From positions 3,531,125 through 3,595,124 of the forward strand of contig NC_012997.1 of the NCBI RefSeq assembly GCF_000023025.1: a DNA stretch of 64,000 bases. The letters are read 5' to 3'. Positions 8,516-17,130 of this stretch are shown one piece after another. The translations under genes and the position numbers were made by a program. The DNA is from Teredinibacter turnerae T7901 (lineage in GTDB: Bacteria; Pseudomonadota; Gammaproteobacteria; Pseudomonadales; Cellvibrionaceae). Each line of letters starts with the position of its first letter. Positions within the stretch are counted from its first letter, which is position 1. The notes under the pieces are model-generated. The model searched no databases. It saw only the letters and a list, made by a program, of their open reading frames with translations, and was not told the DNA's origin.

Positions 8516-9025
8516 ATGGGACACACAAAAACAGATCAATTCAGCCCTCTGAACATTGCAGTACTTACCGTCTCCGACACTCGCACTTTAGAAACAGATA
8601 CCTCCGGCGACGCCCTGATCGATGGCATTAAAACGGCAGGCCACAATCTGGTCGACCGGGCGCTTGAAGTAGACGATATTTATCAGATTCGCGCGCGGCT
8701 GTCCCACTGGATAGCTGATCAAAAAACCCAAGTGGTAATGATTACTGGTGGGACAGGGTTCACGGGACGGGACAGCACGCCCGAAGCTGTTCTCCCGTTA
8801 TTAGACAAAACAGTGGATGGCTTCGGCGAGCTTTTCAGGCAAATTTCATTCGAGCAAATTGGTACATCCACAATACAATCGCGCGCACTCGCAGGTTTAG
8901 CCAATAAAACGCTTATTTTCTGCATGCCAGGCAGTACTAATGCGTGTAAAACAGCGTGGAGCGCTATTATCGAACCGCAATTGGACAGCCGCACGCGCCC
9001 CTGCAATTTTGTCCAACATCTTTAG
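8516..9025 (+). CDS. moaB: Molybdenum cofactor biosynthesis protein MoaB
   Basis: A 169-residue protein of the MoaB/Mog family that binds or adenylylates molybdopterin in the cytoplasm. The family signature is present: NIAVLTVSDTRT near residue 13 and the substrate loop ITGGTGFTGRDSTPE around residues 76-90, then MPGSTNACKTAW near the C-terminus. It sits 12 bases after moaA with AAAGGGAAA as ribosome site, so the two are one operon under the same leader. MoaB rather than MogA is preferred from the length and the C-terminal segment. Confidence 0.92.
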   Translation: MGHTKTDQFSPLNIAVLTVSDTRTLETDTSGDALIDGIKTAGHNLVDRALEVDDIYQIRARLSHWIADQKTQVVMITGGTGFTGRDSTPEAVLPLLDKTVDGFGELFRQISFEQIGTSTIQSRALAGLANKTLIFCMPGSTNACKTAWSAIIEPQLDSRTRPCNFVQHL

Positions 9026-9066
9026 CAGGTTATCTTAAAACCCGCGACACTGCGGCTGTACTTGCA

Positions 9067-9639
9067 TTACGCACAAATTTTTCCAGGTGGGGTGTAGCGG
9101 GAAAACTGGGGTTTTAAATAAGCCATTTGATCTCCCCGAATACGCTCGCTGTTTATTAAAGCCAAATACTCAGCCGGGTTAGGTCGATAGGGTAACGCCA
9201 ATAACTCCAGATGTGTTTCTTCGAGCAGAGAGTCGCCCTTGTGCTGATTGCACCTTTTACAGGCAGCAACAACATTTTCCCAGCGGTCTTTGCCACCCCT
9301 ACTACTGGGATGGACGTGATCTCGCGATAACGCGTCGTACGGAAATGTTTTACCGCAATACATGCACTGGTAATTGTCGCGCGCAAAAAGCGCGGGATTC
9401 GTGAGCGGTGGATTTAATCGCATCGGTGCCAGTTTCTCACCTTCGCAGGCAATTATTGCCGGTAGCGAAATGACTGTTCGCAACCCGGTGAGCCGGGAGT
9501 AGCCACCGCGCGCCTTTTTGACTTCGCCACCGAGCGTCCAGCCAATTAATCCACGAGCGTAGAGACACGTAGTTTCTTTCCAACTTATCCACTCGATAGG
9601 TTGGCCCGCCATGTTAAGTCGTAAAATTCGCGCTTCCAT
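9067..9639 (-). CDS. HNH endonuclease family protein
   Basis: A 190-residue protein with a C-terminal HNH domain: two zinc-binding pairs, CMYCGK near residue 91 and CKRCN near residue 129, frame the catalytic SRDHVHPSSRGG and the later N/H (NQHKGD). The N-terminal half (SWKETTCLYARG, VISLPAIIAC) matches the widespread stand-alone HNH protein of proteobacteria. This family is common as a single chromosomal gene. Its target is not established, and it need not be a defence or homing enzyme. The gene converges on moaB with 41 bases between stops and no clear terminator. Confidence 0.85.
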   Translation of the reverse strand: MEARILRLNMAGQPIEWISWKETTCLYARGLIGWTLGGEVKKARGGYSRLTGLRTVISLPAIIACEGEKLAPMRLNPPLTNPALFARDNYQCMYCGKTFPYDALSRDHVHPSSRGGKDRWENVVAACKRCNQHKGDSLLEETHLELLALPYRPNPAEYLALINSERIRGDQMAYLKPQFSRYTPPGKICA

Positions 9640-10590
9640 TGTTCAATCACTCTAATTAGAGCTACCCGCCTACTGGTTGAAAAACTGGTTGAAAAAAACG
9701 TATACCCTTCGAAGCAGCATCACTATCGAAAAGAAAATCCTCTCGCGAACAGCATTACCACCAAGCACAAAATATAAGCGTGCCGACATGCAACATACCA
9801 GGCTTAATCAGTCGCCCAAGCCCCCAGGAAATACTCGCTCTGTCAGCAACTACATGCTTCGCATTCCAAACGAAATACACATAAAGTACTTTACTTCGCG
9901 ATTAAAAAATCCGGTCAGGTACGCTTTTTACGGCGAAAAAACCACACCGCATGTTCCTATGCGTTTTTTTTCATGCGACCAACACATCTTTTATTCGATT
10001 GAAAAACGCCCCAATCTACCGCTCGTTAGCACCATTTACGGTTGTATTGCACTACGCTTGGCTCCGCACGTCCCCCATAACGAAAAACCCCGCCAAGCGA
10101 AGCTGGGCGGGGTTTTCGAATTCTTACGAGGCTGTCGTGGTAACTGCGGAGGCGACGAAGGCTTTGAGTCACCCAGTAGGGAGACTGGTGATAACCCTGG
10201 TAGCAATCGGGCGCAATCGAATTTTTTTCAATTGTGCCGGCCACTTGTCTGCTTAAGTACTTGAAGACAGTTCTCCTCTCATCAAATTACATCGAATGAG
10301 ACTGCGCTAAAAAAGATTTCAGTGCAGATAAAAGTGTTCAATAACACTCTCAAAAATAGTAACCAAACTGAATTGATAGTCAAGCAATCTCTACTAAAAG
10401 AGAGCAAAAATCACACTGCAAATAAATTTTGCAACGAAATTATTACGCTTTTACGATGTGACAGCAAAGTCTTATTAAGAATTTTTAATTGCGTGATGTT
10501 GTGAGAAGAGATCAGATCGAGGGTAGCTTGTAGCGCTGAGAAGGAATTCCAGTAAGGCTATAGAGTCACCAAGCTTGATAGCTAAAACTA
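9640..10590. other. Intergenic region without a supported gene
   Basis: About 950 bp between the HNH gene and the RsmZ-like RNA. ORFs on both strands (for example 9677-10264 plus) run across the hairpin at 10081-10118 and show no family motif, so none is annotated. The part at 10081-10250 looks like a structured minus-strand RNA: a hairpin with arms TCACCAGT and ACTGGGTGA around 10172-10194, followed downstream by the terminator. 10260-10590 is AT-rich with no visible signal. Confidence 0.55.
10081..10118. terminator. Bidirectional intrinsic terminator, orphan
   Basis: Arms CCCCGCC (10088-10094) and GGCGGGG (10106-10112), extended by AGC/GCT inside and by A5/T4 runs outside, form a stem-loop with U-tracts on both strands. 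No annotated gene ends here on either strand. It most likely closes a small transcript coming from the right (minus strand). Confidence 0.8.
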
Positions 10591-10712
10591 AAACGCCGCG
10601 ACAAATCCGGTCGCGGCGCACTCACAGGATTCTACCTGCTTCCTTTAGGTAACTATATGGCGTAGTTCCGTCCTATTCCCTGCCGCAAATCCGTATGCAT
10701 CCGTCCCTGGTG
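10590..10712 (-). ncRNA. Probable RsmZ/RsmY (CsrB)-type regulatory small RNA
   Basis: Read on the minus strand, this stretch has GGA motifs at plus-strand positions 10704, 10700, 10690, 10677, 10671, 10667, 10641 and 10606, with one more just upstream at 10739. Several fall in hairpin loops: stem GCATC/GATGC (10697-10701 with 10712-10716) shows GGGA in its loop; stem TACCT/AGGTA (10633-10637 with 10647-10651) shows AAGGAAG; and the terminator loop holds CCGGA. A strong intrinsic terminator closes it at 10594-10618. Repeated GGA in loops is how RsmZ, RsmY and CsrB bind and titrate RsmA/CsrA. A GacA-box-like palindrome lies about 60 bp upstream, as in Pseudomonas rsm genes. The 5' end is estimated. 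Confidence 0.72.
10594..10618 (-). terminator. Intrinsic terminator of the RsmZ-like RNA
   Basis: Perfect 9-bp stem CGCCGCGAC/GTCGCGGCG around a 7-base loop. On the minus strand it is followed by TTTTAGTTTT. The loop itself carries a GGA. Confidence 0.9.
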
Positions 10713-10767
10713 ATGCCATTCTCACTTAACTGGGCGCTTCCAGGTAGTCGCATAACTCGCTATTAAG

Positions 10768-10785
10768 TGTACGACATTTCGTACA
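10768..10785 (-). promoter_or_regulatory. GacA-box-like upstream activating site
   Basis: An 18-bp palindrome, TGTACG-N6-CGTACA. The GacA binding consensus in front of rsmY/rsmZ is TGTAAG-N6-CTTACA, so spacing and five of six bases per arm agree. It lies 56 bp before the first loop-borne GGA hairpin of the RNA, the expected distance for an activator upstream of the promoter. The GacS/GacA genes are not in the window. Confidence 0.6.
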
Positions 10786-10834
10786 AATGAGTAATCAGGC
10801 GCCTAGAGCCCGTCTCACCAACCTTCCCGTCTCA

Positions 10835-11407
10835 TCAATATTTCAGCTTATTTTTGAGCTGTTGACTCTGCGAGCGCACAATATGCTGAATCAGCAGTTC
10901 TTGATGTACTTTGCTCATGGATTCAAAATCGACTCTCCAGTAGTACCGGCCACTGCCCGCCTCCAGCTCGCAGGCGATGACCTTACCGTGAGTATTCAGC
11001 GTTTTTTTATCTGGGTACAACGTAAGTTCCAAGCGCAGCAGGGCACCTTCAGCGGCAGCTTCGTCCGAAAAAAAACCCATTCCACAGGCCGATATGTTCA
11101 CTTCCTGCAGCTTCTGCGCAAGCTTGCTCACCAGTTGGTTATCCATCAGTACATGATTGACCACGCGCTCCAGTTTTTGGTTGAACAAGCTAACCAAGCG
11201 TGCGATTTGCGGGTTGGTACCACTCATAACCTCTAGCTCATGCAGGATCTGCCCGTCTAGCGCTTCTATGTCATCCAGCAGACTCGCCACCTGCTCTTGC
11301 TGCTGATCGGGTACCCGACCGTGCGATTCACCGTCGGCGCCCAGGAGTTCGTATGCAACACCCACCCGCTCCGTTATTCTGAAATAGCGTCTGCGCTCAT
11401 CACTCAT
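10835..11407 (-). CDS. PilZ-domain protein
   Basis: A 190-residue cytoplasmic protein. It opens with ERRRYFRI, the RxxxR-type cyclic-di-GMP contact of PilZ domains. After a helical insert (residues about 30-100) it has NISACGMGF, equivalent to the D/NxSxxG motif, so both nucleotide-binding elements seem present. PilZ proteins read c-di-GMP to control motility or adhesion. It follows pomB by 12 bases in a pomA-pomB-pilZ operon, which suggests that it acts on the flagellar stator in the way YcgR-type proteins do. That partner is inferred from position. Downstream lies the RsmZ-like RNA on the same strand. Confidence 0.8.
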   Translation of the reverse strand: MSDERRRYFRITERVGVAYELLGADGESHGRVPDQQQEQVASLLDDIEALDGQILHELEVMSGTNPQIARLVSLFNQKLERVVNHVLMDNQLVSKLAQKLQEVNISACGMGFFSDEAAAEGALLRLELTLYPDKKTLNTHGKVIACELEAGSGRYYWRVDFESMSKVHQELLIQHIVRSQSQQLKNKLKY

Positions 11408-11419
11408 GTGAATAATCCA

Positions 11420-12409
11420 CTAAAAAATGTCTTCTGGTTCCAGGTCAAAAAGGTATTCAGGCTCAAGATTCAATTCTCGAAGAATATCAGCGCCTTGCGC
11501 ATCATCCTTAAGAAGATCCAGATCCTGTTGATCGAGCTCGTCTTCCAGACCTTGCTTAATAAGAATCTCAACGCGTCGATTGCGCGCCCTGTTCTCCGGT
11601 GTTGTGTTGGCAACGAGTGGGCGCGTATCCGCAAAGCCCGATACTTCAAAACGGTTAGGGGGTAGAGCACCGCCCGACATGAGCTCCTGAGCAACCGATA
11701 CCGCTCGCGCCGCAGATAACTCCCAGTTGGATCGATAGCGCCCCCGCCGCACCGGGATATTGTCTGAATGGCCCTGCACTTCAATTCGACCCGGTTTTAA
11801 AGTAAGCACAGAGCGGACTTCCCCCATGACATCGCGATATTCTGGCGCCAGCTCCGCAGACCCCGAAACAAATGACCCCTTCTCACGAATGCGGATAATA
11901 ATCAGCCTGCCACGAGTTTCGACTTCAACTTGCCCCGCCTCAATTTGCTCGTTCAACGCTTCAGCTAATTCGTAGGCGTCCTGTTCGGTCTTTTGCAGCA
12001 GGTCTTCCAGCTTCTGCTTGACGCGAACTTTGATGCCGCCATCAACCCCCTCTTCGCCCTGCTCGATGTCATACTCTTGAGCACAATCCTGCTCCAGCGA
12101 CATTTCCGTGATGTCCTGGGTGTTCTGATAAATTACATTGAGAGGCGTTGGTTCTGGCCGCGCAGGGCTGAACTCCTGCGCGATTATGCTGGTGCCCTTC
12201 GGAATATCTGTAACATTTAGCTTGTTTTGCACGCCGAATGCCTGAGCCATTGACCCTGCCAGGCGCTTAAATTTCATTGCGTCCATTTCCGAAAACGACA
12301 ACAAGAGCACAAAGAAACACATCAACAGCGACATCAGGTCGGCAAAGGTACCCATCCACGCGGGCAAACCGGGCGGGCATTCACAGCCTTCTTCGTCTTC
12401 GCTACTCAC
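11420..12409 (-). CDS. pomB: Sodium-type flagellar stator protein PomB (MotB family)
   Basis: A 329-residue inner-membrane protein. A single helix near residues 20-42 carries the ion-binding Asp24 (GTFADLMSLLM), the same position as in Vibrio PomB. A long periplasmic linker follows, then an OmpA-like peptidoglycan-binding domain (QGHSDNIPVRRGRYRSNWEL, then NRRVEI). PomA and PomB form the stator that couples ion flow to flagellar rotation; sodium use is inferred from the similarity of PomA to the Vibrio protein. The C-terminal tail after the OmpA domain is unusually long and acidic (about 50 residues, many Asp/Glu/Leu). The start lies 16 bases after pomA. Confidence 0.9.
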   Translation of the reverse strand: MSSEDEEGCECPPGLPAWMGTFADLMSLLMCFFVLLLSFSEMDAMKFKRLAGSMAQAFGVQNKLNVTDIPKGTSIIAQEFSPARPEPTPLNVIYQNTQDITEMSLEQDCAQEYDIEQGEEGVDGGIKVRVKQKLEDLLQKTEQDAYELAEALNEQIEAGQVEVETRGRLIIIRIREKGSFVSGSAELAPEYRDVMGEVRSVLTLKPGRIEVQGHSDNIPVRRGRYRSNWELSAARAVSVAQELMSGGALPPNRFEVSGFADTRPLVANTTPENRARNRRVEILIKQGLEDELDQQDLDLLKDDAQGADILRELNLEPEYLFDLEPEDIF

Positions 12410-12425
12410 AACGCACCTTTACCTG

Positions 12426-13187
12426 TTATTCCGCCGCTTCTACCGTGCGCTTACCTTCTGGCAGATAATTGCGCAGCATGGAGTCAATCACCCGGGGGTT
12501 TTGTCCGCCCTGAATCGCCAGGAGCGCATCAATGACCAAGCTTTTTATCATTGCTTCCTCGCCTGCCCGCAGCTTTAGTTTGTCGGCCATCGGACCGCAC
12601 ATCGCATTGGCAATAACAGCCCCGTAGAGCGTGGTGAGCAGTGCCACCGCCATCGCGGGCCCAATCGCCTTTGGATCGTCCATGTTCGCCAGCATCGCAA
12701 CCAGTCCAATCAAGGTACCAATCATCCCCATCGCTGGCGCCATTTCGGCCATCGCAGCGAAAATGGATGCACCAACCGTGTGCCGCTCCATCGCTTTGTT
12801 TTTATCGATAGATAGCAGTGTTTTCACTACATCAGGGTCATGTCCGTCGACCAAGAGCTGAATACCGCGCTGCAAGAAGTCGCTGCTAACCTCCTTCCCC
12901 TCAAGCGATAACAACCCGCCTTTTCGCGCTTCATCAGCGAGGGCAACAATTTCGTCAATTAACATGTTGGGATCTGGCAGTTTGCTGGAAAAACTCTTAC
13001 CCGCCACCTTTACAGCGCCCAAAAACTGGCCGAGGCCATACTTCGCCATTACCGCAAAGATTGTCCCGCCCACCACAATAACCAGCGACGGAGCATTGAC
13101 GAACATGCCCAATTCACCACTCATTAGCATGGAGATAACGATAAGCGCGAGCGCGCCTATCATGCCGACTATCGTTGCTAAATCCAC
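12426..13187 (-). CDS. pomA: Sodium-type flagellar stator protein PomA (MotA family)
   Basis: At 253 residues it has exactly the length of Vibrio PomA and is recognisably close to it: MDLATIVGMIG at the start, LLVDGHDPDVVK, then MGMIGTLIGLVAML and the run DDPKAIGPAMAVALLTTLYGA. Four transmembrane helices surround the ion channel formed with PomB, and the cytoplasmic loop contacts the rotor. First gene of pomA-pomB-pilZ. It is divergent from xseB, an arrangement also known in Vibrio and Pseudomonas relatives. Confidence 0.93.
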   Translation of the reverse strand: MDLATIVGMIGALALIVISMLMSGELGMFVNAPSLVIVVGGTIFAVMAKYGLGQFLGAVKVAGKSFSSKLPDPNMLIDEIVALADEARKGGLLSLEGKEVSSDFLQRGIQLLVDGHDPDVVKTLLSIDKNKAMERHTVGASIFAAMAEMAPAMGMIGTLIGLVAMLANMDDPKAIGPAMAVALLTTLYGAVIANAMCGPMADKLKLRAGEEAMIKSLVIDALLAIQGGQNPRVIDSMLRNYLPEGKRTVEAAE

Positions 13188-13404
13188 TCGGATTTCCTCA
13201 CTCTATTTTGGCTCAGCGGCCATAACGACTTCTGTGAAACTCCCTAAGTCTAGACATAAATCGACTAAGGGGGCGGAAGAATCCACTTTCTTTGTTATGA
13301 ATACTCCACCGGTTATCGGCTGCATCGGGTAATTGTTGAGAGCGTTGATTGACCCCTGCTGCCACCTCCGGTATGTTCTCGCGCGAACTACAGGAGTCCA
13401 CACT

Positions 13405-13647
13405 TTGGCTAGAACAAAATCCCCCAACTTCGAGGCTTCTCTGGCACAGCTGGAAGAGTTGATAACCCAACTAGAAAGTGGCGATCTTTCACTGGAGGAT
13501 TCCCTAAAAACCTTCGAACAGGGAATCAAGCTCACTCGCAGCTGTCAGAAGTCGCTTGCGGAGGCAGAACAGAAAGTCGAGATTCTGCTTAAACAGGACG
13601 ATGGCGAACTGACTACTGCGCCATTCCCCACTGACGACGAGAACTGA
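13405..13647 (+). CDS. xseB: Exodeoxyribonuclease VII small subunit
   Basis: An 80-residue cytoplasmic protein that joins XseA to form exonuclease VII, which degrades single-stranded DNA to oligonucleotides. The family pattern is clear: [26 protein letters not shown], then [15 protein letters not shown] and AEQKVEIL. The start is taken as TTG at 13405 because AGGAG lies eight bases upstream and it gives the usual 80-residue length; an ATG at 13333 would add 24 residues with no similarity to the family. In most gammaproteobacteria xseB leads an ispA-dxs operon, but here hisI follows instead, so the isoprenoid genes have been separated from it. Confidence 0.9.
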   Translation: MARTKSPNFEASLAQLEELITQLESGDLSLEDSLKTFEQGIKLTRSCQKSLAEAEQKVEILLKQDDGELTTAPFPTDDEN

Positions 13648-13828
13648 AACAACCTGCGGGTGCATCCGACTTGAACGACGTACTTCCAAGATGATGTGCG
13701 AAAGTCGTGGCTCATGCCCAAGAACTCGCTGTTTTTTCAATTGGATAGCTGCTGTGACAACAACCCGAGCCAATTCAAACCATTTCCGGTATCCTTACGC
13801 CTTCGCGTAATTCAACCGGAAACACCCT

Positions 13829-14221
13829 ATGAATGAGTCTAGTTCATTCCTCGACCAGGTTCGCTGGAACAGCGACGGCTTGGTTCCCGCAATTGCCCAA
13901 GACGCTGCAAGCGGCGAGATTCTGATGATGGCCTGGATGAACCGAGAATCCCTCGCCCTCACGGCCGAAGAACAGGTTGCGGTATACTGGTCGCGTTCGC
14001 GCCAACAACTCTGGCGCAAAGGTGAAACCTCGGGCCACACGCAGAAAATCGTCGCCATACAGCTGGACTGTGACGCAGACGCAGTGGTGCTGAAGGTTGA
14101 GCAAATCGGCGGTATCGCCTGCCATACTGGGCGGCGCTCCTGTTTTTTCCTCACCCTGGAAAGCGGTGAGTGGAAAGAAAACGCCGCACCATTGAAAGAC
14201 CCGAACGAGATTTACTCATGA
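13829..14221 (+). CDS. hisI: Phosphoribosyl-AMP cyclohydrolase
   Basis: A 130-residue enzyme of histidine synthesis that opens the adenine ring of phosphoribosyl-AMP. Typical stretches are [20 protein letters not shown] near the N-terminus, [16 protein letters not shown] with the catalytic/zinc region, [11 protein letters not shown] with the metal-binding Asp, and [11 protein letters not shown] with the zinc Cys residues. hisE follows with an ATGA overlap as a separate gene, unlike the HisIE fusion of Enterobacteriaceae. The hisI-hisE-tatABC order is the Pseudomonas-type arrangement. Confidence 0.95.
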   Translation: MNESSSFLDQVRWNSDGLVPAIAQDAASGEILMMAWMNRESLALTAEEQVAVYWSRSRQQLWRKGETSGHTQKIVAIQLDCDADAVVLKVEQIGGIACHTGRRSCFFLTLESGEWKENAAPLKDPNEIYS

Positions 14222-14550
14222 GCGATGTACTTGCGGAATTAGACAAGGTGCTGGCGCAACGCAAAAACGCGGGGGACCCGGAGTCCTCATACGTAGCAAA
14301 ACTGCACCACAAGGGCCTGAACAAAATTCTCGAAAAAGTGGGCGAAGAATGTACGGAAACGATTCTTGCCGCTAAAGATGCGCAGCACGACAGCGACACG
14401 CAGCACCTGATATACGAAACTGCGGACCTGTGGTTTCACTCGCTGGTAATGCTCTCACACCTCGGCCTAAGCGCTGAGGATGTGCTGAATGAATTGGCGC
14501 GCCGCTTTGATCTGTCAGGACTTGAAGAAAAAGCCCGGCGCCAGTCTTAG
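14218..14550 (+). CDS. hisE: Phosphoribosyl-ATP pyrophosphatase
   Basis: A 110-residue enzyme that hydrolyses phosphoribosyl-ATP to phosphoribosyl-AMP, the step before HisI. The start is the ATG at 14218, inside the hisI stop (ATGA overlap); an upstream in-frame start at 14170 would lie within hisI. The MazG-like fold motif [14 protein letters not shown] with its metal-binding Glu residues and [14 protein letters not shown] are present. Coupled translation with hisI gives the two enzymes in equal amounts. Confidence 0.94.
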   Translation: MSDVLAELDKVLAQRKNAGDPESSYVAKLHHKGLNKILEKVGEECTETILAAKDAQHDSDTQHLIYETADLWFHSLVMLSHLGLSAEDVLNELARRFDLSGLEEKARRQS

Positions 14551-14653
14551 CGTATTAGACTCCAGAACACTGGAGCCGCGCCAATGACCCGGCGCTTTGC
14601 GCGGTTAACCGTTGATTTGATTTTTTACGAATATAGCTAACAAGGTAATTGAT

Positions 14654-14896
14654 ATGGGACTCGGTGGTATTAGCATCTGGCAGCTTCTGATAATTCTTGT
14701 CATCGTACTTCTGCTGTTTGGCACCAAGCGTTTGCGGGGACTTGGGGGTGATCTCGGCGGCGCCATTAAAGGGTTCAAAAGTGCGATGAGCGAAGAAGAG
14801 AGCAAAGAGAAGTCGCAAGAAAAAATTGAAGCTGACGAGCAGGAAAAAGTGTCAACAACCGTTGAGCAGCCTGAAAAATCCGAGCATAAATCCTAA
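14654..14896 (+). CDS. tatA: Sec-independent translocase subunit TatA
   Basis: An 80-residue membrane protein. One short N-terminal helix ([19 protein letters not shown]) is followed by the hinge [11 protein letters not shown] and an amphipathic helix containing AIKGFKSAM; the rest is a charged, disordered tail rich in Lys and Glu. TatA forms the pore component that moves folded proteins, such as molybdenum and iron-sulfur enzymes, across the inner membrane with TatBC. The FGTKRLRG hinge distinguishes it from TatB. First gene of tatABC, 103 bases after hisE. Confidence 0.95.
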   Translation: MGLGGISIWQLLIILVIVLLLFGTKRLRGLGGDLGGAIKGFKSAMSEEESKEKSQEKIEADEQEKVSTTVEQPEKSEHKS

Positions 14897-14923
14897 CTTC
14901 GTGCGATAGCGGATAAAAACACC

Positions 14924-15310
14924 ATGTTTGACATTGGTTTTTTAGAGCTGGTGGTGGTTGCGGCGGTCGGATTAGTGATTATCGGCCCGGAAAAATTGCC
15001 GGGCGCCATACGCACGGTCGCGATCTGGATCGGTACTATCCGGCGCACGCTCGGCAATGCGCGGGCGGAATTCGAGCGTCAAATTGGCGCAGATGAAATT
15101 CGTCGCGAAATTCACAACGAGCAGGTTTTGGCGTCTTTACGTGCCGCCAAGAGCACACGGGACGAAATACAAAACAAACTCAACAACCTTGCTTCGGACT
15201 CACTCAAATCAGCTGAATCCAAGAATGAATCCGAAAACAATGGCGAGAATTCCACGGCAGTGACACCTGAAAAGCCCGCTTCGACAACGTCCGACCAGAC
15301 AACTCCATGA
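14924..15310 (+). CDS. tatB: Sec-independent translocase subunit TatB
   Basis: A 128-residue protein. The N-terminal [28 protein letters not shown] carries the invariant Glu8 and the Gly-Pro hinge of TatB. It is followed by a long amphipathic helix ([23 protein letters not shown]) and a Ser/Thr/Glu-rich tail. TatB receives twin-arginine signal peptides together with TatC. Its stop overlaps the tatC start (ATGA), showing translational coupling. Confidence 0.94.
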   Translation: MFDIGFLELVVVAAVGLVIIGPEKLPGAIRTVAIWIGTIRRTLGNARAEFERQIGADEIRREIHNEQVLASLRAAKSTRDEIQNKLNNLASDSLKSAESKNESENNGENSTAVTPEKPASTTSDQTTP

Positions 15311-16074
15311 CGACCCACCAAACCAATGAGCAACTGGATGAGCAACCTCTGGTTACTCACCTGATAGAACTTCGTTCACGACTCCTGAAGTGCTTGGCCG
15401 CAGTACTTGCCGTATTTCTTGCACTGTTCAACTGGGCAAATACTATCTACGAATTTGTCGCCGAACCCCTTCAAAAGTACTTGCCTGCAAACAGTCACAT
15501 GATTGCGACTGATGTGGCTTCGCCATTTCTCACTCCATTTAAACTCACTCTGTTCACTTCGGTGTTTATCGCGATGCCCTTCATTTTTTATCAGATTTGG
15601 GCTTTTATCGCGCCGGCACTGTACAACCGAGAAAGAAAAATAGCGCTCCCACTCTTCGGTTCGAGTGTGGTGCTCTTTTATGCGGGAATGGCCTTCGCGT
15701 ACTACGTGGTATTTCCGCTGGTATTCGGCTTTTTTACTTCTGTCGGGCCCGAAAGCGTCGCGGTGATGACGGACATTACTAAATACCAGAGCTTTGTAAT
15801 CAAGCTGTTTTTTGCATTTGGCGCCGCCTTTGAGATTCCTGTAGCAACAGTATTGCTGATTTCTGCCGGCGTCTTATCAAGTCAACAACTGGCCAGGAAG
15901 CGGCCCTATGTCGTGGTAGCCTGCTTTGTTATTGGAATGCTATTAACGCCGCCAGACATCATCTCGCAAGCGATGCTGGCGATACCTATGTGGATACTGT
16001 TCGAACTTGGCCTGCTATTCGGCCGCTTTGTTCGCCCCCATAATATCCAAGACACCGCCGACTCCGATTCCTAA
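15307..16074 (+). CDS. tatC: Sec-independent translocase subunit TatC
   Basis: A 255-residue inner-membrane protein with six helices. The N-terminal [13 protein letters not shown], the first periplasmic-loop region ending in [11 protein letters not shown], the cytoplasmic PALYNRERK and the later FGAAFEIPV are all signature segments of TatC, which binds the twin-arginine motif. It closes the tat operon. A short CACTTCG/CGAAGTG inverted repeat (about 16082-16114) lies before the next gene but lacks a T-tract. Confidence 0.95.
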   Translation: MTTHQTNEQLDEQPLVTHLIELRSRLLKCLAAVLAVFLALFNWANTIYEFVAEPLQKYLPANSHMIATDVASPFLTPFKLTLFTSVFIAMPFIFYQIWAFIAPALYNRERKIALPLFGSSVVLFYAGMAFAYYVVFPLVFGFFTSVGPESVAVMTDITKYQSFVIKLFFAFGAAFEIPVATVLLISAGVLSSQQLARKRPYVVVACFVIGMLLTPPDIISQAMLAIPMWILFELGLLFGRFVRPHNIQDTADSDS

Positions 16075-16158
16075 CACCCCACACTTCGCAGCGATAAACG
16101 TCTGCTTCGAAGTGAACTGGGCTATTATATTCAGCATAACCAAAGTGCCGAGGCCCCT

Positions 16159-17130
16159 ATGCAGATTTTGTATCCTGAAATAAAACCCTATGCACGGCAT
16201 AACCTGCCTGTCGACGAGGTCCACACGCTCTACGTTGAAGAAAGCGGAAGCACAGACGGGATCCCGGTATTGTTTATTCACGGTGGCCCTGGCGGTGGCT
16301 GCAGCGGCCAGGATCGGCGTTTTTTCGACCCGGAAAAATACCGCATTATTCTTTTCGATCAGCGGGGCGCGGGGCGTTCCACCCCGCACGCCGAACTCAA
16401 AGACAACACAACGCCGCACCTCATTCAGGATATCGAAGCTATTCGCACTCACCTCAACGTCGAGAAGTGGGTACTGTTCGGCGGTTCCTGGGGTTCTACG
16501 CTCTCTCTACTCTATGCTCAGGCCCACCCAGAGACGGTACTTGGCATGGTGCTACGCGGTATTTTTCTATGCCGTGACAAGGATTTACACTGGTTCTACC
16601 AGGCCGGTGCGGACCGAATTTTCCCCGATTATTGGAAGGATTTTATCGCTCCGATTCCTGAAGCCGAGCGCGGTGATTTGATGGCTGCTTTCTACAAGCG
16701 GCTCACTGACAGTAACGAAATCGCCAAAATGGCCGCGGCCAAAGCCTGGTCGATCTGGGAAGGTCGCTGCGCGACCCTGCGCCCCAACCCTGAGGTGGTT
16801 AACGATTTCGCAGACCCACACAAAGCGGTATCCCTCGCGCGCATCGAAGCGCATTATTTTATGAATCAGATTTTCGTGGCACCCAACCAGATCCTGGATA
16901 ATATGGACCGACTACAGGGAATCCCTGCCACCATAGTTCACGGGCGTTATGACATGGTGTGCCCGCTGGACAATGCGCTCGCGCTACACGATAACTGGCC
17001 AGATGCAAAGCTGCATATTATTCGGGATGCTGGCCATGCATCGCGTGAGCCCAGCATCGTCGACGCGCTGGTACGGGCCACCGACGAACTCGCACACGAG
17101 CTGTCTGGCGACGGCGACCAGTCAAGCTGA
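16159..17130 (+). CDS. pip: Proline iminopeptidase
   Basis: A 323-residue cytoplasmic alpha/beta hydrolase that releases N-terminal proline. It has the oxyanion motif HGGPGGG (from residue 41), DQRGAGRS and the nucleophile elbow GGSWGS with Ser110. The acid lies in HGRYDMVCP and the catalytic His in DAGHASREP. Length and motifs fit the Xanthomonas/Neisseria PIP type. It ends in a nine-base tail-to-tail overlap with the sensor kinase gene. In related genomes pip often lies next to dtd; here the kinase, regulator and MipA genes stand between them. Confidence 0.93.
   Translation: MQILYPEIKPYARHNLPVDEVHTLYVEESGSTDGIPVLFIHGGPGGGCSGQDRRFFDPEKYRIILFDQRGAGRSTPHAELKDNTTPHLIQDIEAIRTHLNVEKWVLFGGSWGSTLSLLYAQAHPETVLGMVLRGIFLCRDKDLHWFYQAGADRIFPDYWKDFIAPIPEAERGDLMAAFYKRLTDSNEIAKMAAAKAWSIWEGRCATLRPNPEVVNDFADPHKAVSLARIEAHYFMNQIFVAPNQILDNMDRLQGIPATIVHGRYDMVCPLDNALALHDNWPDAKLHIIRDAGHASREPSIVDALVRATDELAHELSGDGDQSS

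Noticed and set aside
9677-10264. 195-codon plus-strand ORF in the gap after the HNH gene
   Set aside because: It runs across a bidirectional terminator hairpin, has no family motif or ribosome site, and overlaps other open frames of equal quality.
10322-10504. 60-codon AT-rich ORF
   Set aside because: Lys/Asn/Leu-rich composition as expected from AT-rich intergenic DNA, with no ribosome site.
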